From the NCBI GenBank assembly GCA_036768485.1, contig JAVLUZ010000343.1, positions 491,001-555,000 of the forward strand: 64,000 bases of DNA. The letters are read 5' to 3'. The notes beneath the pieces were generated by a model, which saw only the letters and a list, made by a program, of their open reading frames with translations, did not search any database and was not told the DNA's origin. Source of the DNA: Mermis nigrescens (taxonomy: Eukaryota; Nematoda; Enoplea; Mermithida; Mermithidae). The translations under genes and the position numbers were made by a program. Each line of letters begins with the position of its first letter. Position 1 is the stretch's first letter. Positions 33,606-45,917 of this stretch are shown in pieces.

Positions 33606-34915
33606 CAGGCACGTAGCTTTGGAGGATAAGGGGACTAGTCCCCCAAAATTTTGAAAGAACGAGTATGTTTTACAAGGGTCTCCAAAGGGAAATTGAAAAT
33701 TGTTGAAGCGTATTTATTTGATTAATCATCAGAATAGATTTTGGCATACTTTTGGGCAATGTTTTTTTTTTGTACGAGCGAAAATTTTTTTGTACATATA
33801 ACGTATAGATATGCAATTGAATGTACACATTTTTACATACTACTAGATTGTTATCCGTGACCCGCACGCTTCGCAAAAGGTGTAACTTTGTCGTAAATTC
33901 AGCTGGTTATATTAGTTCGGCCCGAAACGCTAAAATTTTCATGAGTCTTAGGTTTAAATTACACATAAAATTCGACTCAGCAAGTTAAAATGACTTGTGT
34001 TACACAATTATAAATAATAAGCGGTTGCAATGTGCTGACTGAATCTCATAATAGACACCAATCGCTTATGAATTTAATGCAACCCAAAGATATGTAAAAG
34101 AGTCAATTTTATCTTCAAACGGCAGAAAACAGTGCAAAGTTGTTTGATAGTTCTTTTTTCTGCAAAAAAATCTTTATAAAACAGTGGAAATAGAAGTAAA
34201 AGATGCTTCAATCTGTACAAAGATGCTTACAGATAGATTTTGGAGTGTTAAATGCCCGCGTTTGGAGCTGAATAGAATGTAATTATGATACTCGGCGCGA
34301 AGCGCCGAAACTTTTAGAAACTTTGCTAAAAAATACTCCAAAAAACGTTAAAATTACTAATACTTTGCCCTAAAAAGTCTTTATACATTGTACAAAGATG
34401 GCTCCGAAATTCTTTGTACGAGCCTCAAAATCTTTGTTCCGTACAAAAAAGGAACAGTGCTTTTGGGCCTAAATTTTCGACGCTTCACGCCAAATTTAAT
34501 TGTTTGTTGCATTACTTTTCCTTCCAAACGGCCAAAGTTTATGTAGAAAATGATGAAATAGGTCAAAATTTTCTGACGCCTCACGCAGGATTATTTATTT
34601 TCCATATTGCTTTTGTTTGCAATCTACCTGAATTGAGTATAAAATGAATCGAACAATTTTTCAGCATAGTTAAGCTTGTATGTGTTTAAAGTTTAAAAAT
34701 CATTCATATGGCCGTTTTATACGACACAATTTTAGACGACAAGTAGAATCAAAATAAATTTTTTTGATTTTTTCAAAAATTTTTTTCATCTTCAATATGG
34801 CTCGTTGAGAAACGCTCAAAAGACCATTATTTTTGTCTATCTACAAGTCGTTGTTCAGATATCAGAATTCGAAATTTTAGTCCCCCTCTTAATACAGAGG
34901 ACCGCTACGTGTCTG
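33606..34915. mobile_element. MITE-F copy with other repeats nested inside
   Basis: The left end is CAGGCACGTAGCTTTGGAGG and the right end GACCGCTACGTGTCTG. Between them, sequence with CGGCGCGAAGCGCCG (34289) and GTACAAAGATGG (about 34390) resembles MITE-C, so the 1.3-kb length reflects nesting. No target duplication match was found. It lies in ALG11 intron 3. Confidence 0.5.
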
Positions 34916-35120
34916 AAAATACCGTACGTATGGCTTTTATTCGGCTGACAGCAAATAAATTATATTGAATCCCGAGTTAAACTGACCAATGAAATTACTG
35001 TGCCCATGTACTGGAATCTAAATTTCTTATGAATGTAATAGATTATCAATCCTTTAAGTGGCATAAAAGCTAGAGAAATTCAAACTGACTTAAAGAATAG
35101 TTAAGCGCCAAGCGTTTTTC

Positions 35121-35302
35121 CAGGCACGTATCTCTGGGGAATGGGGTGGGGGGCTGGACCCCCCTCCCCCCAAATTCAGAAAAATCGGAGAAATAGGACT
35201 TCTAAAACGTTATTTTGTGCTATTTCTGGCCTTTTTGGGCTTAGTCCCCCCAAAATTGGTGTTGGTCCCCCCTTCAAAACAGGACGACCAGCTACGTGCC
35301 TG
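35121..35302. mobile_element. MITE-F copy (hAT-like)
   Basis: CAGGCACGTATCTCTGG at the left and CCAGCTACGTGCCTG at the right are inverted repeats. The flanks CGTTTTTC and CATTTTTC match at 7 of 8 bases. Confidence 0.82.
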
Positions 35303-35522
35303 CATTTTTCAGTAATACTAAAACACTTTTTAGCGAAGCTTAGTGTGATTTTATCATTTCGAATTATGTCCGTACCTGCTTATCGATTCCGCATTTGAAA
35401 TTAGTATTCTTCAATTTTTTGTTAACATTTTGCTCGCAATTTTTTTCGAATGAAATTACGATTAATGGAAAAAATAGATGAGCGAACGTTTGTCCATTCT
35501 CTGACACTTAAAAATTCAATAG

Positions 35523-35991
35523 GTTAATTCGACTTGGGCCTATGGGCATATCGTCGAATTATGGCGCAAACCCCAAAATACAATGATCGTATACCCACCG
35601 TGTGATATCGTCAGTTTGACGAAATTGACGGGCAACGCGGAGACGTTATTAGAACAAAATCGCGAAGTCAGAATTTTATCCGTCTCGCAATTCAGGCCCG
35701 AAAAAGATCACAAGATGCAGATAAAAATTTTGGCTCGCTTGTTGAACAAATTTGGGAATGATGATTTGGTGGAAGCCTGCCCAAATTTGAAATTTCGACT
35801 GGTGCTAGCCGGTGGCTGTCGAAATCAGGAGGATGAATGCAGGGTTAACGGACTTAAAGCATTCGCTGATAATTTGGGCATTGGACAACATATCGATTGG
35901 AAAATTAATATTAGTTTCGACGATTTGAAAGCACAATTCGCGCAGGCATTGGTTGGTCTGCACACGATGAAGAACGAGCACTTTGGAATGT
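35523..35991 (+). CDS. ALG11: ALG11 exon 4 (catalytic GT4 domain)
   Basis: The acceptor is AAAATTCAATAG. The exon starts in phase 0 with VNSTWAYGHIVELW, joining directly to LIM of exon 3 (the family has DVVMVNSSWT). It then gives IVYPPCD, SVSQFRPEKDH with its Lys-containing GDP-mannose-binding motif, LVLAGGCRNQEDECRVNGL, and LHTMKNEHFGM. The final EHFG begins the E-x7-E motif of GT4 retaining glycosyltransferases. The donor GTAAAT leaves one base (phase 1), so the split codon with exon 5 is TGC (Cys). Most homologues have Gly there. It encodes about 156 residues. Confidence 0.93.
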
Positions 35992-36428
35992 GTAAATAAA
36001 GACGTTCTTCCAATACTTTTTTAGCTGTAGTCGTTTGAATTTTTTACTTGGATTGTGCACTACTCGTCGTGAATGGTGACCAGACATGCACATGAGGGGT
36101 GTTTATAGCTAGGAAATTTTTGGGGAGAAATGAGGTAAAAGGAAGGTTAAAAGTAGATGAAAATTGAAGATTTTCTTCATGAGTGCTTTAAATTGACAAA
36201 AAACTGTTTAATAAGGTATTTTAAAGCTATTTTAGCGCTTATACCATTTTTCGGGTCATCTTGAAAAAAGCCTTATTTTTCACCCTTTCAGACCGATTGA
36301 CCCCCAGATCGGTCATGCTCTGTATCTTTGATGGTGACGCTTCAATATTCTTGATATTGTAAGAATACTAATGATAATAGTAACAAATATTATTATTTTT
36401 ATTATTCTTATCATTATTATACCTTATA

Positions 36429-36489
<61 letters not shown>

Positions 36490-38689
36490 TTAAACCCTAA
36501 ATATAATACGAAATACTATATACTAATTATTTTTCAAAATAAATAATAAATAATACTAATACAAATTCTAAATACTTCAATAAGTCGGTCATGTAACACA
36601 TGGGCGAGCTGATGATCAGCGTGTTGAAGATGCATTCTCTCGTATGACATTCTACTACAAATGTTCTAGCGTAAAGATTCGTAAAGATATTTGCTGAATC
36701 GATGTGAATATAGGTTACGATTTATTTTTCCTGCCGTCTAATGCGATTTTTTTCTGTTACATAATCCGCGAAAGTGGCGTAGAAGCACGTGTCAGTAGTG
36801 AATGAGCATAGCTTCACTATGAGTAGCAGAACCTGTTGAGGTTTCCATTTCGTCTTTTTGACTTTTTCTAATACCTATCGCTGTAAGCTAGGGAATCCAT
36901 TTTCAATTTGCTTATTGTGATTCGAGAATGGCATTTTCAATACAAATTCAAGGGATACTAATTTTGCATGAGCCTGTATTTCTTCAAAACTACTACCTTG
37001 TTGATTTGAGCAGGCAGGCGATGAAAACTTGTGCTTCTTTTGACCACGGTAGATACGCTTTAATGTGAAACAAAAAACGTAGCTATGATACGGTACAATG
37101 CGATGTGTCCAAAATTCTTAGCGTTGCTCATTGAATGAAAGGTACTCTATTTTTGCGCCCTCTGCATGTTTACAAGGAAATGCAAAATCGAAAACTTAAA
37201 TCTTATATTTTCGTTAAATAATAGAATCATGCAGCGAATGTTACAAGTCATAACTTTGGCATACGTCAATATTGAAGCTTGAGACCAGTTTAATTAGACA
37301 AATAGTTCTGTCTTTTTTTAAACCATGTAAAAAATTGTATACAGCTGCCTTGTGGTTCGTGTCCTACGGGCTTGCATGCTGTTCTAACCCTTTTGATAAC
37401 GTCTTGCGGTTTTTTCCACTGAATATGCAAAATAATCACGTACTCTGAGGTTCGAATAATGTGCTAATAATTTTTTGACTGAAGATATCGTCAAAAATGG
37501 TACATGCCATGGATTTGTTTTAGCACCACGCTAACAAAAGTTTCCTGGTGCTTATAACATTTTTTGCCGTCACCACGACTTGCTAATGGATTAGTAAACT
37601 TTTCTAAACAAAAGTTAAATTTATTTTAACACTTTTTTAACGTATCTTCCAATAAAAGTTGCAAAGTTTTGCGGAAAACATGCATTTATCGCATAAATGT
37701 TTACAAATTTCAAGCACTAAATACTTTGTGGCGACAGTACTTTTTCTGGTTTAAATTAAAACAAGCCTCTTTACTTATTTCTTACCATTCGATTAATAAG
37801 TGTATTGGCATCTGTTGTCAGACCCAATATATTTCGAAGTGCATTTACATTTTGGATGTTGCAGTAGTTATTTAGTATTACTTGATTCATTCATACCTAT
37901 TGTACTGACGATAACGCAAACCAAATATTATACTGTTGAATACAAATTGGCATTCTCCGACACGTTTTTTAAATCAGAAATGGACAGATATCATTTACGT
38001 GGACGTATTATACAGTTTAAAAATAATGTGCTTATGTAACGTACATGGGCAAGGTAGAGAAGGCCAGAGGGCTGAAATCCGGGAGTGGTCATGTAGTAGA
38101 TTGTCGTCATTGTTTTTTGTACAAGGCCTCTATTTACGAGTTCAAAGATGGTCCCCAAATGTCATTGTACATGTACATACGTGTGAATTACGAGGTAAGG
38201 TACAGCAGCACGTTCTGTGCGATAGACTGAGTTTTTTACCCTTATCAGATGAAAATTCTGATACTTCCGCCGTTTTCATGTAGAATTTTCGGTCTTTTTT
38301 CCGCAATAAGGTCAAAATTGTCTCGCAGCACCTGTCATTTTCTTAAAATTGCCTGACAGTACCTAATTATCGAAAACCTTAGGTAGGGCTTTTACCCCCT
38401 CTCACCCCCTTCCCCCTCGTATGCCCATGTGTGTAATGTAAACTATTCCGTGCTAATGAAAAATATTTTCATTAGCGTTTAGTGCTAATGGGGAGCCGTG
38501 GTGATAAAAAATAAAACGCTGCTACATACATAAGCACTGAGTGATGTGATACAATTAAGAAACTCTGGGGGTTTAAGCAATATCAAAATATGGTGTAAAG
38601 AAGTCGCTGCAACTCACAGAAAGCCGTTAAGTGGTCAAAATTCCATGTTCATGTTATTCGAAGTTATGACGTGTAGAGTCGGATGAAGC
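35992..38689. other. ALG11 intron 4, mostly unique sequence
   Basis: No additional gene is supported. It holds a (TAA)n microsatellite (36428-36490), possible fragments of MITE-C around 38105-38190 (TTTTTTGTACAAGG), and AT-rich unique DNA. The open frames at 37669-38283 have no recognisable features. Confidence 0.45.
36428..36490. repeat. (TAA)n microsatellite
   Basis: About 20 uninterrupted TAA units, with further degenerate ATAATA sequence on both sides. Confidence 0.95.
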
Positions 38690-38697
38690 CTTTCCTA

Positions 38698-38918
38698 CAT
38701 AATTGGGTGGCACCAAAATTCTGAGGGGTGCGAGATTTTCAAAGGTCAGAAAATGGCCTTAAAAATAGTGGTATGGTGAAAAACACCATTTTTCAACGTT
38801 TCTCATCGAGCACTATCCATTGGCATCAAAAAATTGCGAAAAACCAAAAAACTCAAAAATTGAATTCTGGGGGGTATTTTTGTTCCTCATGGGGTGCATA
38901 CCCCCTCGCCCAGGTATG
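38698..38918. mobile_element. MITE-A copy (hAT-like)
   Basis: The element starts CATAATTGGGTGGCACC and ends CTCGCCCAGGTATG. It sits between perfect duplications CTTTCCTA (38690-38697, 38919-38926). It ends only 79 bp before ALG11 exon 5. Confidence 0.88.
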
Positions 38919-38997
38919 CTTTCCTAGGTGAATTTCTCATATTGTGTTGTATACGGGCTTGTACACATCTGTTTACCAATATAATTCTTCATTGCAG

Positions 38998-39302
38998 GCG
39001 TCGTTGAAAGTATGGCTGCGGGTCTAATTACTGTAGCACATGATTCGGCTGGTCCTAAAATGGATATAATCAATTTTGACGATAAATTACTTGCGAAAAT
39101 GGCCGCCGACGAACCGTGCGAAATTTCTGGATTCTTAGCCGACGACATTGACAAATACGTTAATATGATTTGGAAAATCACAGAAATGACTGACAAGCAG
39201 AGACGAGCAATTCGAGAAAACGCTCGAAAGTCTTGTCAAAGATTTTCGGATCACGCTTTTGAAGACGCATTTCTGGACGTTTTTCAATCTCTGCTAACTT
39301 AA
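38998..39302 (+). CDS. ALG11: ALG11 exon 5 (C-terminus)
   Basis: The acceptor is TTCTTCATTGCAG. Two bases complete the split Cys codon. The exon gives VVESMAAGLITVAHDSAGPK, then MDIINFDD, ISGFLADDIDKYVNMIWKI, RENARKSCQRFSDHAFEDAF, and stops with TAA at 39300. VVE-MAAG supplies the second Glu of the E-x7-E catalytic motif, and AHDSAGPK-DI matches the nucleotide-sugar-binding loop of ALG11. The C-terminal ---RFSD--FE--F pattern is also typical. No clear AATAAA was found in the next 140 bases. Confidence 0.94.
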
Positions 39303-39446
39303 ATTACCGCCGATTTAAAATTTTATTCGTCGCTTAGTCTTGCTTGGCTCAATTGCTCTTGATTTATTTTTAGACTTGGGTGTGATGGAAGATGTTTATA
39401 ATATGACTATTCATAAGGGTGGTTTTGTGGTATTGACTCTGGTGGC

Positions 39447-39812
39447 CATGGGCGTACGCAGGGGGCAATGGGGGGGCCGCCCCCCTTAGATCAAAAATAA
39501 TTTTGAAAAGGTAAGATAATGCTTGAAAAATAATGAAAATTGGTATCTTTTTATCGTAAAATCTCAAAATTTTCAGTGTTTCGCGCCTTAAAATTATTGT
39601 CCACGCGCGGCCAAAAAACTTCATTTTTAATAGCTTATTGAGAAAAACTAAAGAATTTTTCGAAGACTTTGAATTTTATATGCTTAACGGATAGAGCATG
39701 ATCGGAAACGTCAGACCCATGCACTTTATTTGGTACCCCGGCGTACATTATCCGAAATATAGGGCCAATAATTTTGGAACGCCTCTTTCAAAAAATCCTG
39801 CGTACGCCCCTG
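39447..39812. mobile_element. MITE-H (hAT-like)
   Basis: The element starts CATGGGCGTACGCAGGGGG and ends CCTGCGTACGCCCCTG, which are inverted repeats. Perfect 8-bp duplications CTGGTGGC lie at 39439-39446 and 39813-39820. It is the only copy of this family in the window, 145 bp past the ALG11 stop. Confidence 0.88.
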
Positions 39813-39842
39813 CTGGTGGCAACAATAACTATATTGTTTACT

Positions 39843-40268
39843 CAATGGCGAATTCAGGATTTTCTGACAGACGGCGGAACCCTAAATTTTTTCAAAAAGT
39901 GTCAAAAATTGTCCAAAAATCCGTCCATTACGCTTGAAATATCGATTTTTTTTTGTCTTTTTGAAACAGAATCATTTGTGATCGAAGAAAAAAGCTGGAA
40001 AGTTTTGAAAGTTTGATTCGAAAAACGCGCAAAATTAGTGAGAAAATTGACACAAAGCACCGAAAAATACTCGATAAATCATTGTAATAAGTGAAATATC
40101 CTTGTTCTGTACATAAACTACTCTGCTCACTTAAAAACGAAGTTCTAGAATGCAAAGAAAGTCGTGAATGAGTACTACTAAAATTTGAAAATTGTCATAA
40201 AAAATGGCTGAAATCATTAGAAAAAATTTGACGACAGGGGAGGCGCCCCCCCCCTAAATCCGCGCTTG
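39843..40268 (-). mobile_element. MITE-B-related element (reverse orientation)
   Basis: The left end is CAATGGCGAATTCAGGATTT and the right end CCCCCTAAATCCGCGCTTG. The flanks TGTTTACT and TGTTTACC match at 7 of 8 bases. The termini correspond to MITE-B, but the interior is different (GAAACAGAATCATTTGTGAT). Confidence 0.75.
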
Positions 40269-40276
40269 TGTTTACC

Positions 40277-41733
40277 TTCAACTGCCGGGTTTTAAGCATA
40301 GCGACAATTTGAGCCAATCGAATTGAACGATCCAGTCAAATAATCGCCAGTCATTAAAATTGAACTGTTAAGTGTTTAGTCTACATTAATCATTTACAGG
40401 CTTAAGCCTGGCTTGATCCAGAGAACACTAAATTTGTTAAGCTGCTTATTTTGCGTTCGTGGTACCGTGTTTGATGTAAGGTGCTTGTCTTATATCAGTA
40501 ATGATTCTTTACCTAAAATTTAGGGATATTTTTGAATGCTGAAATATCCGTGTGGTAACAATTTCCATTAGTTTAATATAGTACGGAATAAAATGTTTAA
40601 AAAAATATAATTTCAAAAAGTTTGAATTTTAATTTTTTTGCAAAAAGTTTCTCGAAATGTGTATTGTTCGACGCTGGACGAAAAATTCGTCATCGAAATC
40701 TTAAAATACGACGACTCCTAAGCACTTTTTGGTGATAATTCACTTGTTATATAGCGTGCCATACATCCATTATTTGGTTTTTATTTTTGAAAATTGCGGA
40801 TTATAATTTATGAAAAATATCGGCGTTTTGTTTGCCGTTATAGTTTAAAACTGATTGAGACTGAAGTCCTTCATTATCAGTTTAAATCGTTTTTAAGCAT
40901 TGGGTAGGAAGCGTACATTTCCTTTCAAACTCAGCCGTAAGTAGCATAAAAATCCTGAAAGCTGAGATATTTGGGCTGTCGCTATAAAATAAGCCAATAT
41001 TTTTCATGATTCCGCATCGAAAAAGTTTCACCGTTTTCAATCTTGCATCCATTAAAAGATTGGATATCCGACACCAGAAGTCGGTCGTTTTCAAAAAACA
41101 GTTAAGGATCTTTTAACCCCTACGCTCATGAAGCAACAATGTCGCTTGAATTTGAGCTTTTATGATGTCATTCCACTATGCTAAATGGGTGATTTCTTTG
41201 TTTATTTTATACAGATGTGGGTTTTTACTGATGTTTTTATTTATTCCGCCTCATAAATTTACTAGAATTCGTTGGAAAAGAGCTGTAGCGTTAGCTCTTG
41301 AGTTAATGGCATGTGTATGTCATATGGATATGCGAAAAAATATAAAGTCTATTTCACGAAACCTATACATGGAAATCAATTTTCAGCAACCTAGCAAGCA
41401 GATACAAAATTGATTTCTAGGCAGGTTACTGTAATGCAATTTTGCACAATGAAACTTCATACGCTTTTCACTTAATGTTCAAAGTTTAGAGATTGCTGCT
41501 TCAGTGTAAACCATTCTTGTAATCGATTCACAACAACTCATGGATTGCGATCCGTACACAACATTTTGTGAAACAGTAACGTAACGACTCTAAATTTTTG
41601 GGGTTCGCGGCCATTTTTAGGGGGAGGGTACCTTTAATTTTTGGCCAAAAAATTTGATTTTTTCCAAAAATCGGGACCGTCAAAAATTTTCTGGCCTTGG
41701 GGGGGCGTCCTGCTTTGCGTGGGGGATCCTCAC
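40277..41733. other. Intergenic sequence without a recognised gene
   Basis: AT-rich unique DNA. The short frames at 40882-41094 (-) and 41162-41413 (+) have no motif that I recognise. A MITE-E-like fragment (TTTTTGGCCAAAAAATTTG) lies at about 41590-41725. Confidence 0.4.
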
Positions 41734-41963
41734 TAAATGTGGGCAGCAAGAAAATTCTGGGGGGGTGCAAGATTTTTCAATGGTCTAAAAATGGTGGTAT
41801 GGCGGAAAAACACCATTTTTCGACGTTTCTCATCGAGCACTATCCATTGGCATCAAAAAATTGCGAATAAAACGAACAAAATTTTTAAAAATCGAATTCT
41901 GGGGGGTATTTTGGTTTCTCGGGGGTGCATACCCCCAAACCCCCCCCCTCACGCCCAGGTGTG
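41734..41963. mobile_element. MITE-A copy
   Basis: The element starts TAAATGTGGGCAGC and ends CACGCCCAGGTGTG. The flanks ATCCTCAC and ATCCCCAC match at 7 of 8 bases. The core GTGGTATGGCGG and CATCGAGCACTATCCATTGG are intact. Confidence 0.8.
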
Positions 41964-41971
41964 ATCCCCAC

Positions 41972-44034
41972 CTCCCTGTTACATGTATGCTAAACATATT
42001 AAGCTTAACATTAATAGCTTTTTTTAAAGCTCTATATGTAGATTTGAATGAAGATTTGATAGTATATAGTTACGTATTTTTTGAATTGATATATATAGTA
42101 CATATATTTATGTACTAAATTAGCTGCATACGGTATATCTTTTTTGTCATTTATTTGAAAAGTTTATCAAAAAGTTCGGAGCGTCGTCAGGACTCAGGAG
42201 ACTAAATTATATGACTGCACTTTGATCTTTTGTTTTAGAATAATAGTTCAAGATCAAATTTTGTCTCTGAAAACGTACTTACAACGTACATATATACGCT
42301 TGCATACGTGCCTGCTCCAAAAGATAGGTGCCTGTCATCAAAAATTTGCAGCTAAAGGGTTCAGCCCCGATATTTTTTCGCGAAGTAGATATTTTTGGAG
42401 CCTGAAACGTTAGGTATGCATTAAAATCGCTTCACATTTGTGCTGATTCTTGATCCCCAACCAAAATAATGAGCTGCTTTATGCACCACATGCACGAAAT
42501 GAAAGCAATATGGGAATTGCCAGCCCAGAATTTTTCTAAATTTGTTTGCGCTAAGAAATGATTGGTAAACGTCAAGAACATTGTCTTTGACGTTTCTTAC
42601 GAGACGACACTCTTTTCTTTTTCTTGTATGAACAAATATAAGAAATTTTGAAAAAATGCAAATCGAGATTCTATGTACATAAGTCATATTAATTGCATTG
42701 TAGAACATGGTGAAAATATGAATTAATGATGCGATCAATCGTGCTGCGTTGCGCATTCCCCGGCGGATATTTTTTGCTGTTTTTTTTTAGTAATGAACTC
42801 TCCGTGACAAAGAGCCCTTCGGAGTCACTTATCCCTGATGACCTTGTTACTCATTAAACGATGGTTGTCATGGCACTCAGAGAATCGCACGTTGACGAAA
42901 CAGCTTTACATTCATACCTACGTCAGCAAATGAAAATGAATATTTGCATAATGCATGTGACTTCCATCCAGCTAATTATTAATGAGGGTTTTGACCCCGG
43001 ATGAAGAGCTTGTTCACTAAAATCATTACTATTTCTATTCGATTCACGTTGTACTTTTATTTGATAGAGCTCAGGTAATATGAAGAACTGTAAGATTGCG
43101 AATTCCTCAGTCAAATTCGTATGGATTGAGGTTGATAGTTAATTTCAAAATGTATACATACATTTCACGCTAAAACGGATTTACATACTTTAATTTTATT
43201 AAACCGTGCTTTTCTGTAAACGTTTAAATGAAAAATCGCTTTTTATGCGTTTAGTATTTTTCCATAGGTAATGTGCAGTATTATCAATCACACGTGGGTA
43301 TGCAATCGGACCCCCGGAATTTGGAAAAAACTGCCGCACACCTGAATTGAATTCTTAGCATTTCTTCTTTCTTCCGCACTTTGCCGATATATACATATGT
43401 AGAGCTTTCTTTGCTTTTTTTAATTCTTGAAAATTTCTTCACTCCTTTAGACCACATGGTCAAGGGGGTCTGCTAGGTGACCACCCGTAGAAGTTGAAAA
43501 ACCCCACGCAGATTACGTACTGTGGAACTCCAGAATTCTATTTTTAATAACATCTTGGTGATTTTCGGCGCTTCTACCCCTCCTCCAGAATTCATTTGCG
43601 GCCCATGTACATATGCTTAAGACCCTCAGAATTCTGTTGATGCCAATGTCGGTTGTCAACTTTTGTATCTGTTACGTTTCTTACGATTTTTCCTATTACA
43701 TACATACGTCCGAAAAACCGTAGATGTATCAGAAAGTTTACCAAAGTATATTCTAGTAGGCAGAAACTAAGAAAAGTATTTGTAAATAAAACATTCAATG
43801 CGTCAGAAACTATTTCCCGCATAACACTATACCGAAGAGCTGTACATATTTCGTGCCTACATTCTTTTTGCTATCTATGACATAAGTATTATGTGAAGGA
43901 AACTATTTCAGCGTTTAACGTTTTCTGCTAATATTACTCGTACATTGAGTCAGACTTTAAAATGCGCAGATTTAAGGTAGCTTTTAAAGTGAATTTCTAA
44001 ATTTTCACCTAATTGCTCTATTTCAGAATTAAAG
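41972..44034. other. Intergenic sequence upstream of the secreted-protein gene
   Basis: No gene is confidently seen. A 111-codon - strand frame (42421-42756) has no family match that I know. Bases about 43290-43615 contain CACACGTGGG and CCCCCAGAAT-type fragments of MITE-A relatives without clean ends. A possible acceptor TCTATTTCAG at 44017-44026, just before the next start codon, hints at an upstream non-coding exon. Confidence 0.35.
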
Positions 44035-44106
44035 ATGGAATTTTGGAAGATTAATTCGATTTGGTTTGTTTTGTTCATTTGCAGTGCGGTGGAGATGAGA
44101 AGACAC
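44035..44106 (+). CDS. Small secreted protein, exon 1 (signal peptide)
   Basis: The start ATG at 44035 gives 24 residues, MEFWKINSIWFVLFICSAVE then MRRH, and ends in phase 0 at a consensus donor GTAAGA. A basic residue, a hydrophobic core (SIWFVLFI) and a small-residue site (CSA) make a good signal peptide with likely cleavage after Ala19. An acceptor-like TCTATTTCAG stands 8 bases before the ATG. The exon is paired with 45918-46211 because the phase matches and no other exon is evident. The product is not recognised, so the gene model is an inference. Confidence 0.6.
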
Positions 44107-44512
44107 GTAAGATTTTTACTTTTTGACTGGATTTAATTAGATTTTTTAAATATCAATATTAAAACATAGCAGAATGCACGTCTTACAGGTGGCAATGTAT
44201 AACAAAGTGGCATCTATAAAAAATAATAGTTTTTATCGTAGTAGCTTTTAGAGCTCTGTTACAGTTTTTTATAAAAAAATAATAGCTTTTCTACTAGTAA
44301 TAAAGATTATTATAATAATATTAATAATAATAATAATAATAATACAAGATATCTTTTTTATCCTACTTTTGTCGGATTAAGCTTGTAGTAAGCTGGGCGA
44401 GAAATTTAGCTGATACTCGTCTAACAAACCCAGGAATTAGGTTTAAAGTTCGACCTTGCGCGGCTATGATGGCCGCGATAAAAAAACTGTTTATTTATAA
44501 GCCATTTGCCAC

Positions 44513-44740
44513 CACACATGGGCGTGGGGGTATGCATCCCCCAGAAATCAAAATACCCCCCAGAATTCAAATTTTGAAAAAATAATTTTTGCTTTTTCAG
44601 CGATTTTTTGATGCCATTGGATAGTACTTAATGATAAACGTCGAAAAATGGTGTTTTTTCGACATACGACTACTTTTGAGACCATTTTTTACCTTTGAGA
44701 ATTTTTTCACCCCCCAGAATTTTGGTGCTGCCCACCTATG
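44513..44740 (-). mobile_element. MITE-A copy (reverse orientation)
   Basis: The element starts CACACATGGGCGTGGGGG and ends GCTGCCCACCTATG. Perfect duplications TTTGCCAC lie at 44505-44512 and 44741-44748. It lies in the intron of the secreted-protein gene. Confidence 0.88.
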
Positions 44741-44904
44741 TTTGCCACCACAAAAATCTTTGGTCATTCATTGATGCTGAAAGTAACAGACTAGACTTCT
44801 GACTTGAAATTAATTTTGACGCTTTGAATGGACCTACAAACGATCAATCTTTACTTTCGAATGCGTGATAAACCTAATTTCGCTACAACCTTCCTACGTA
44901 CGTC

Positions 44905-45049
44905 CACACATGAGCGTGGGGGTTTGTACCCCCCAGAAGTTGAAATACCCCCGCAGATTATTTTAGACCCCCAGAATTCTATTTTTACTAACATTTTAAC
45001 GATTTACCCCATCCTGACCCCCCCAGAATTTCGGTGCTGCCCATGTATG
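44905..45049 (-). mobile_element. Short MITE-A variant (reverse orientation)
   Basis: CACACATGAGCGTGGGGG at the left and GCTGCCCATGTATG at the right. The flanks CGTACGTC and CCTACGTC match at 7 of 8 bases. The central part of MITE-A (GTGGTATGGCG to TTGGCATC) is missing, as in the copy at 29236. Confidence 0.75.
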
Positions 45050-45260
45050 CCTACGTCGTTCATGCCTAAAGTACAGCTTACGAGTTGCCCTCCCCTTTTA
45101 TCATACGTCTGATATCCATAGGCGGGCAGCAACCAAATTTTGGAAGATTCGATGGAACAAAATCACCAAAAATTCTATTCTGATCATTCGTGGACACGCT
45201 TAGCTTTTTCAGGGTAAAATGACTTCCCTGGAGACTGCGGGGTTAGCTATGAGTCATGAC

Positions 45261-45518
45261 CATAGGTGGGCGGCAGCAAAATTCGAGGGGGAGTGAAAGT
45301 TTTTTAAAATTTTAAAAATGGCCTAAAAAATTATAGTGTGGCGAAAAAACGTCATTTTTCAACGTTTCTCATCGAGCACTATTCATTGGCATCAAAAAAT
45401 CGCGAAAAAACAAACAAAATTTTCAAAAATTGAATTCTGGGGGGTATTTCGATCTTTTTTCTGGTGGTCGGCCTTCTGTGAAGGGATACATACCCTCAAC
45501 CCCCTACACCCACGTGTG
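45261..45518. mobile_element. MITE-A copy
   Basis: The element starts CATAGGTGGGCGGCAGC and ends CACCCACGTGTG, between perfect duplications GTCATGAC (45253-45260, 45519-45526). It lies in the secreted-protein gene intron. Confidence 0.88.
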
Positions 45519-45917
45519 GTCATGACCATAGATGCTGAGCATGGTCGACCTAAGAAAAGGGAAATCTACCTTATTAAAAGTTTCTGGTCAGTTTCAAGCA
45601 CTTTAAAGAAAATTTTTAATTTTCATCCATTTTCGGCCTAGGTTTTGTCTCATTTTCTTCTGTAAATTTTTCAAACTCATGTGAGGTTGGTCCGGTTTAC
45701 CCTGCGGGGTTGCAGGGTTGCTCAGCAGCCAAGGTCAAGTCACTTGACCCTGTATTGACCCTGTGCCCATGTATGATTCTGATGGTCTTTAGGATTCTGA
45801 AGTTGATTCAACCTCCCCTAGATTCCCAAGCCCATAGTTAAAGCGATGCTCATTTACTAGATTACGTATTTTCTGCTATTTTGTTTCACCTATGTCTTCT
45901 TTATTTTCCCTTTCAAG

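Noticed and set aside
36424..36500. Possible origin or regulatory AT tract
   Set aside because: It is a plain (TAA)n microsatellite.
42421..42756. 111-codon - strand ORF
   Set aside because: It has an amino-acid composition that could be coding, but no recognised motif, splice context or repeat family supports it.
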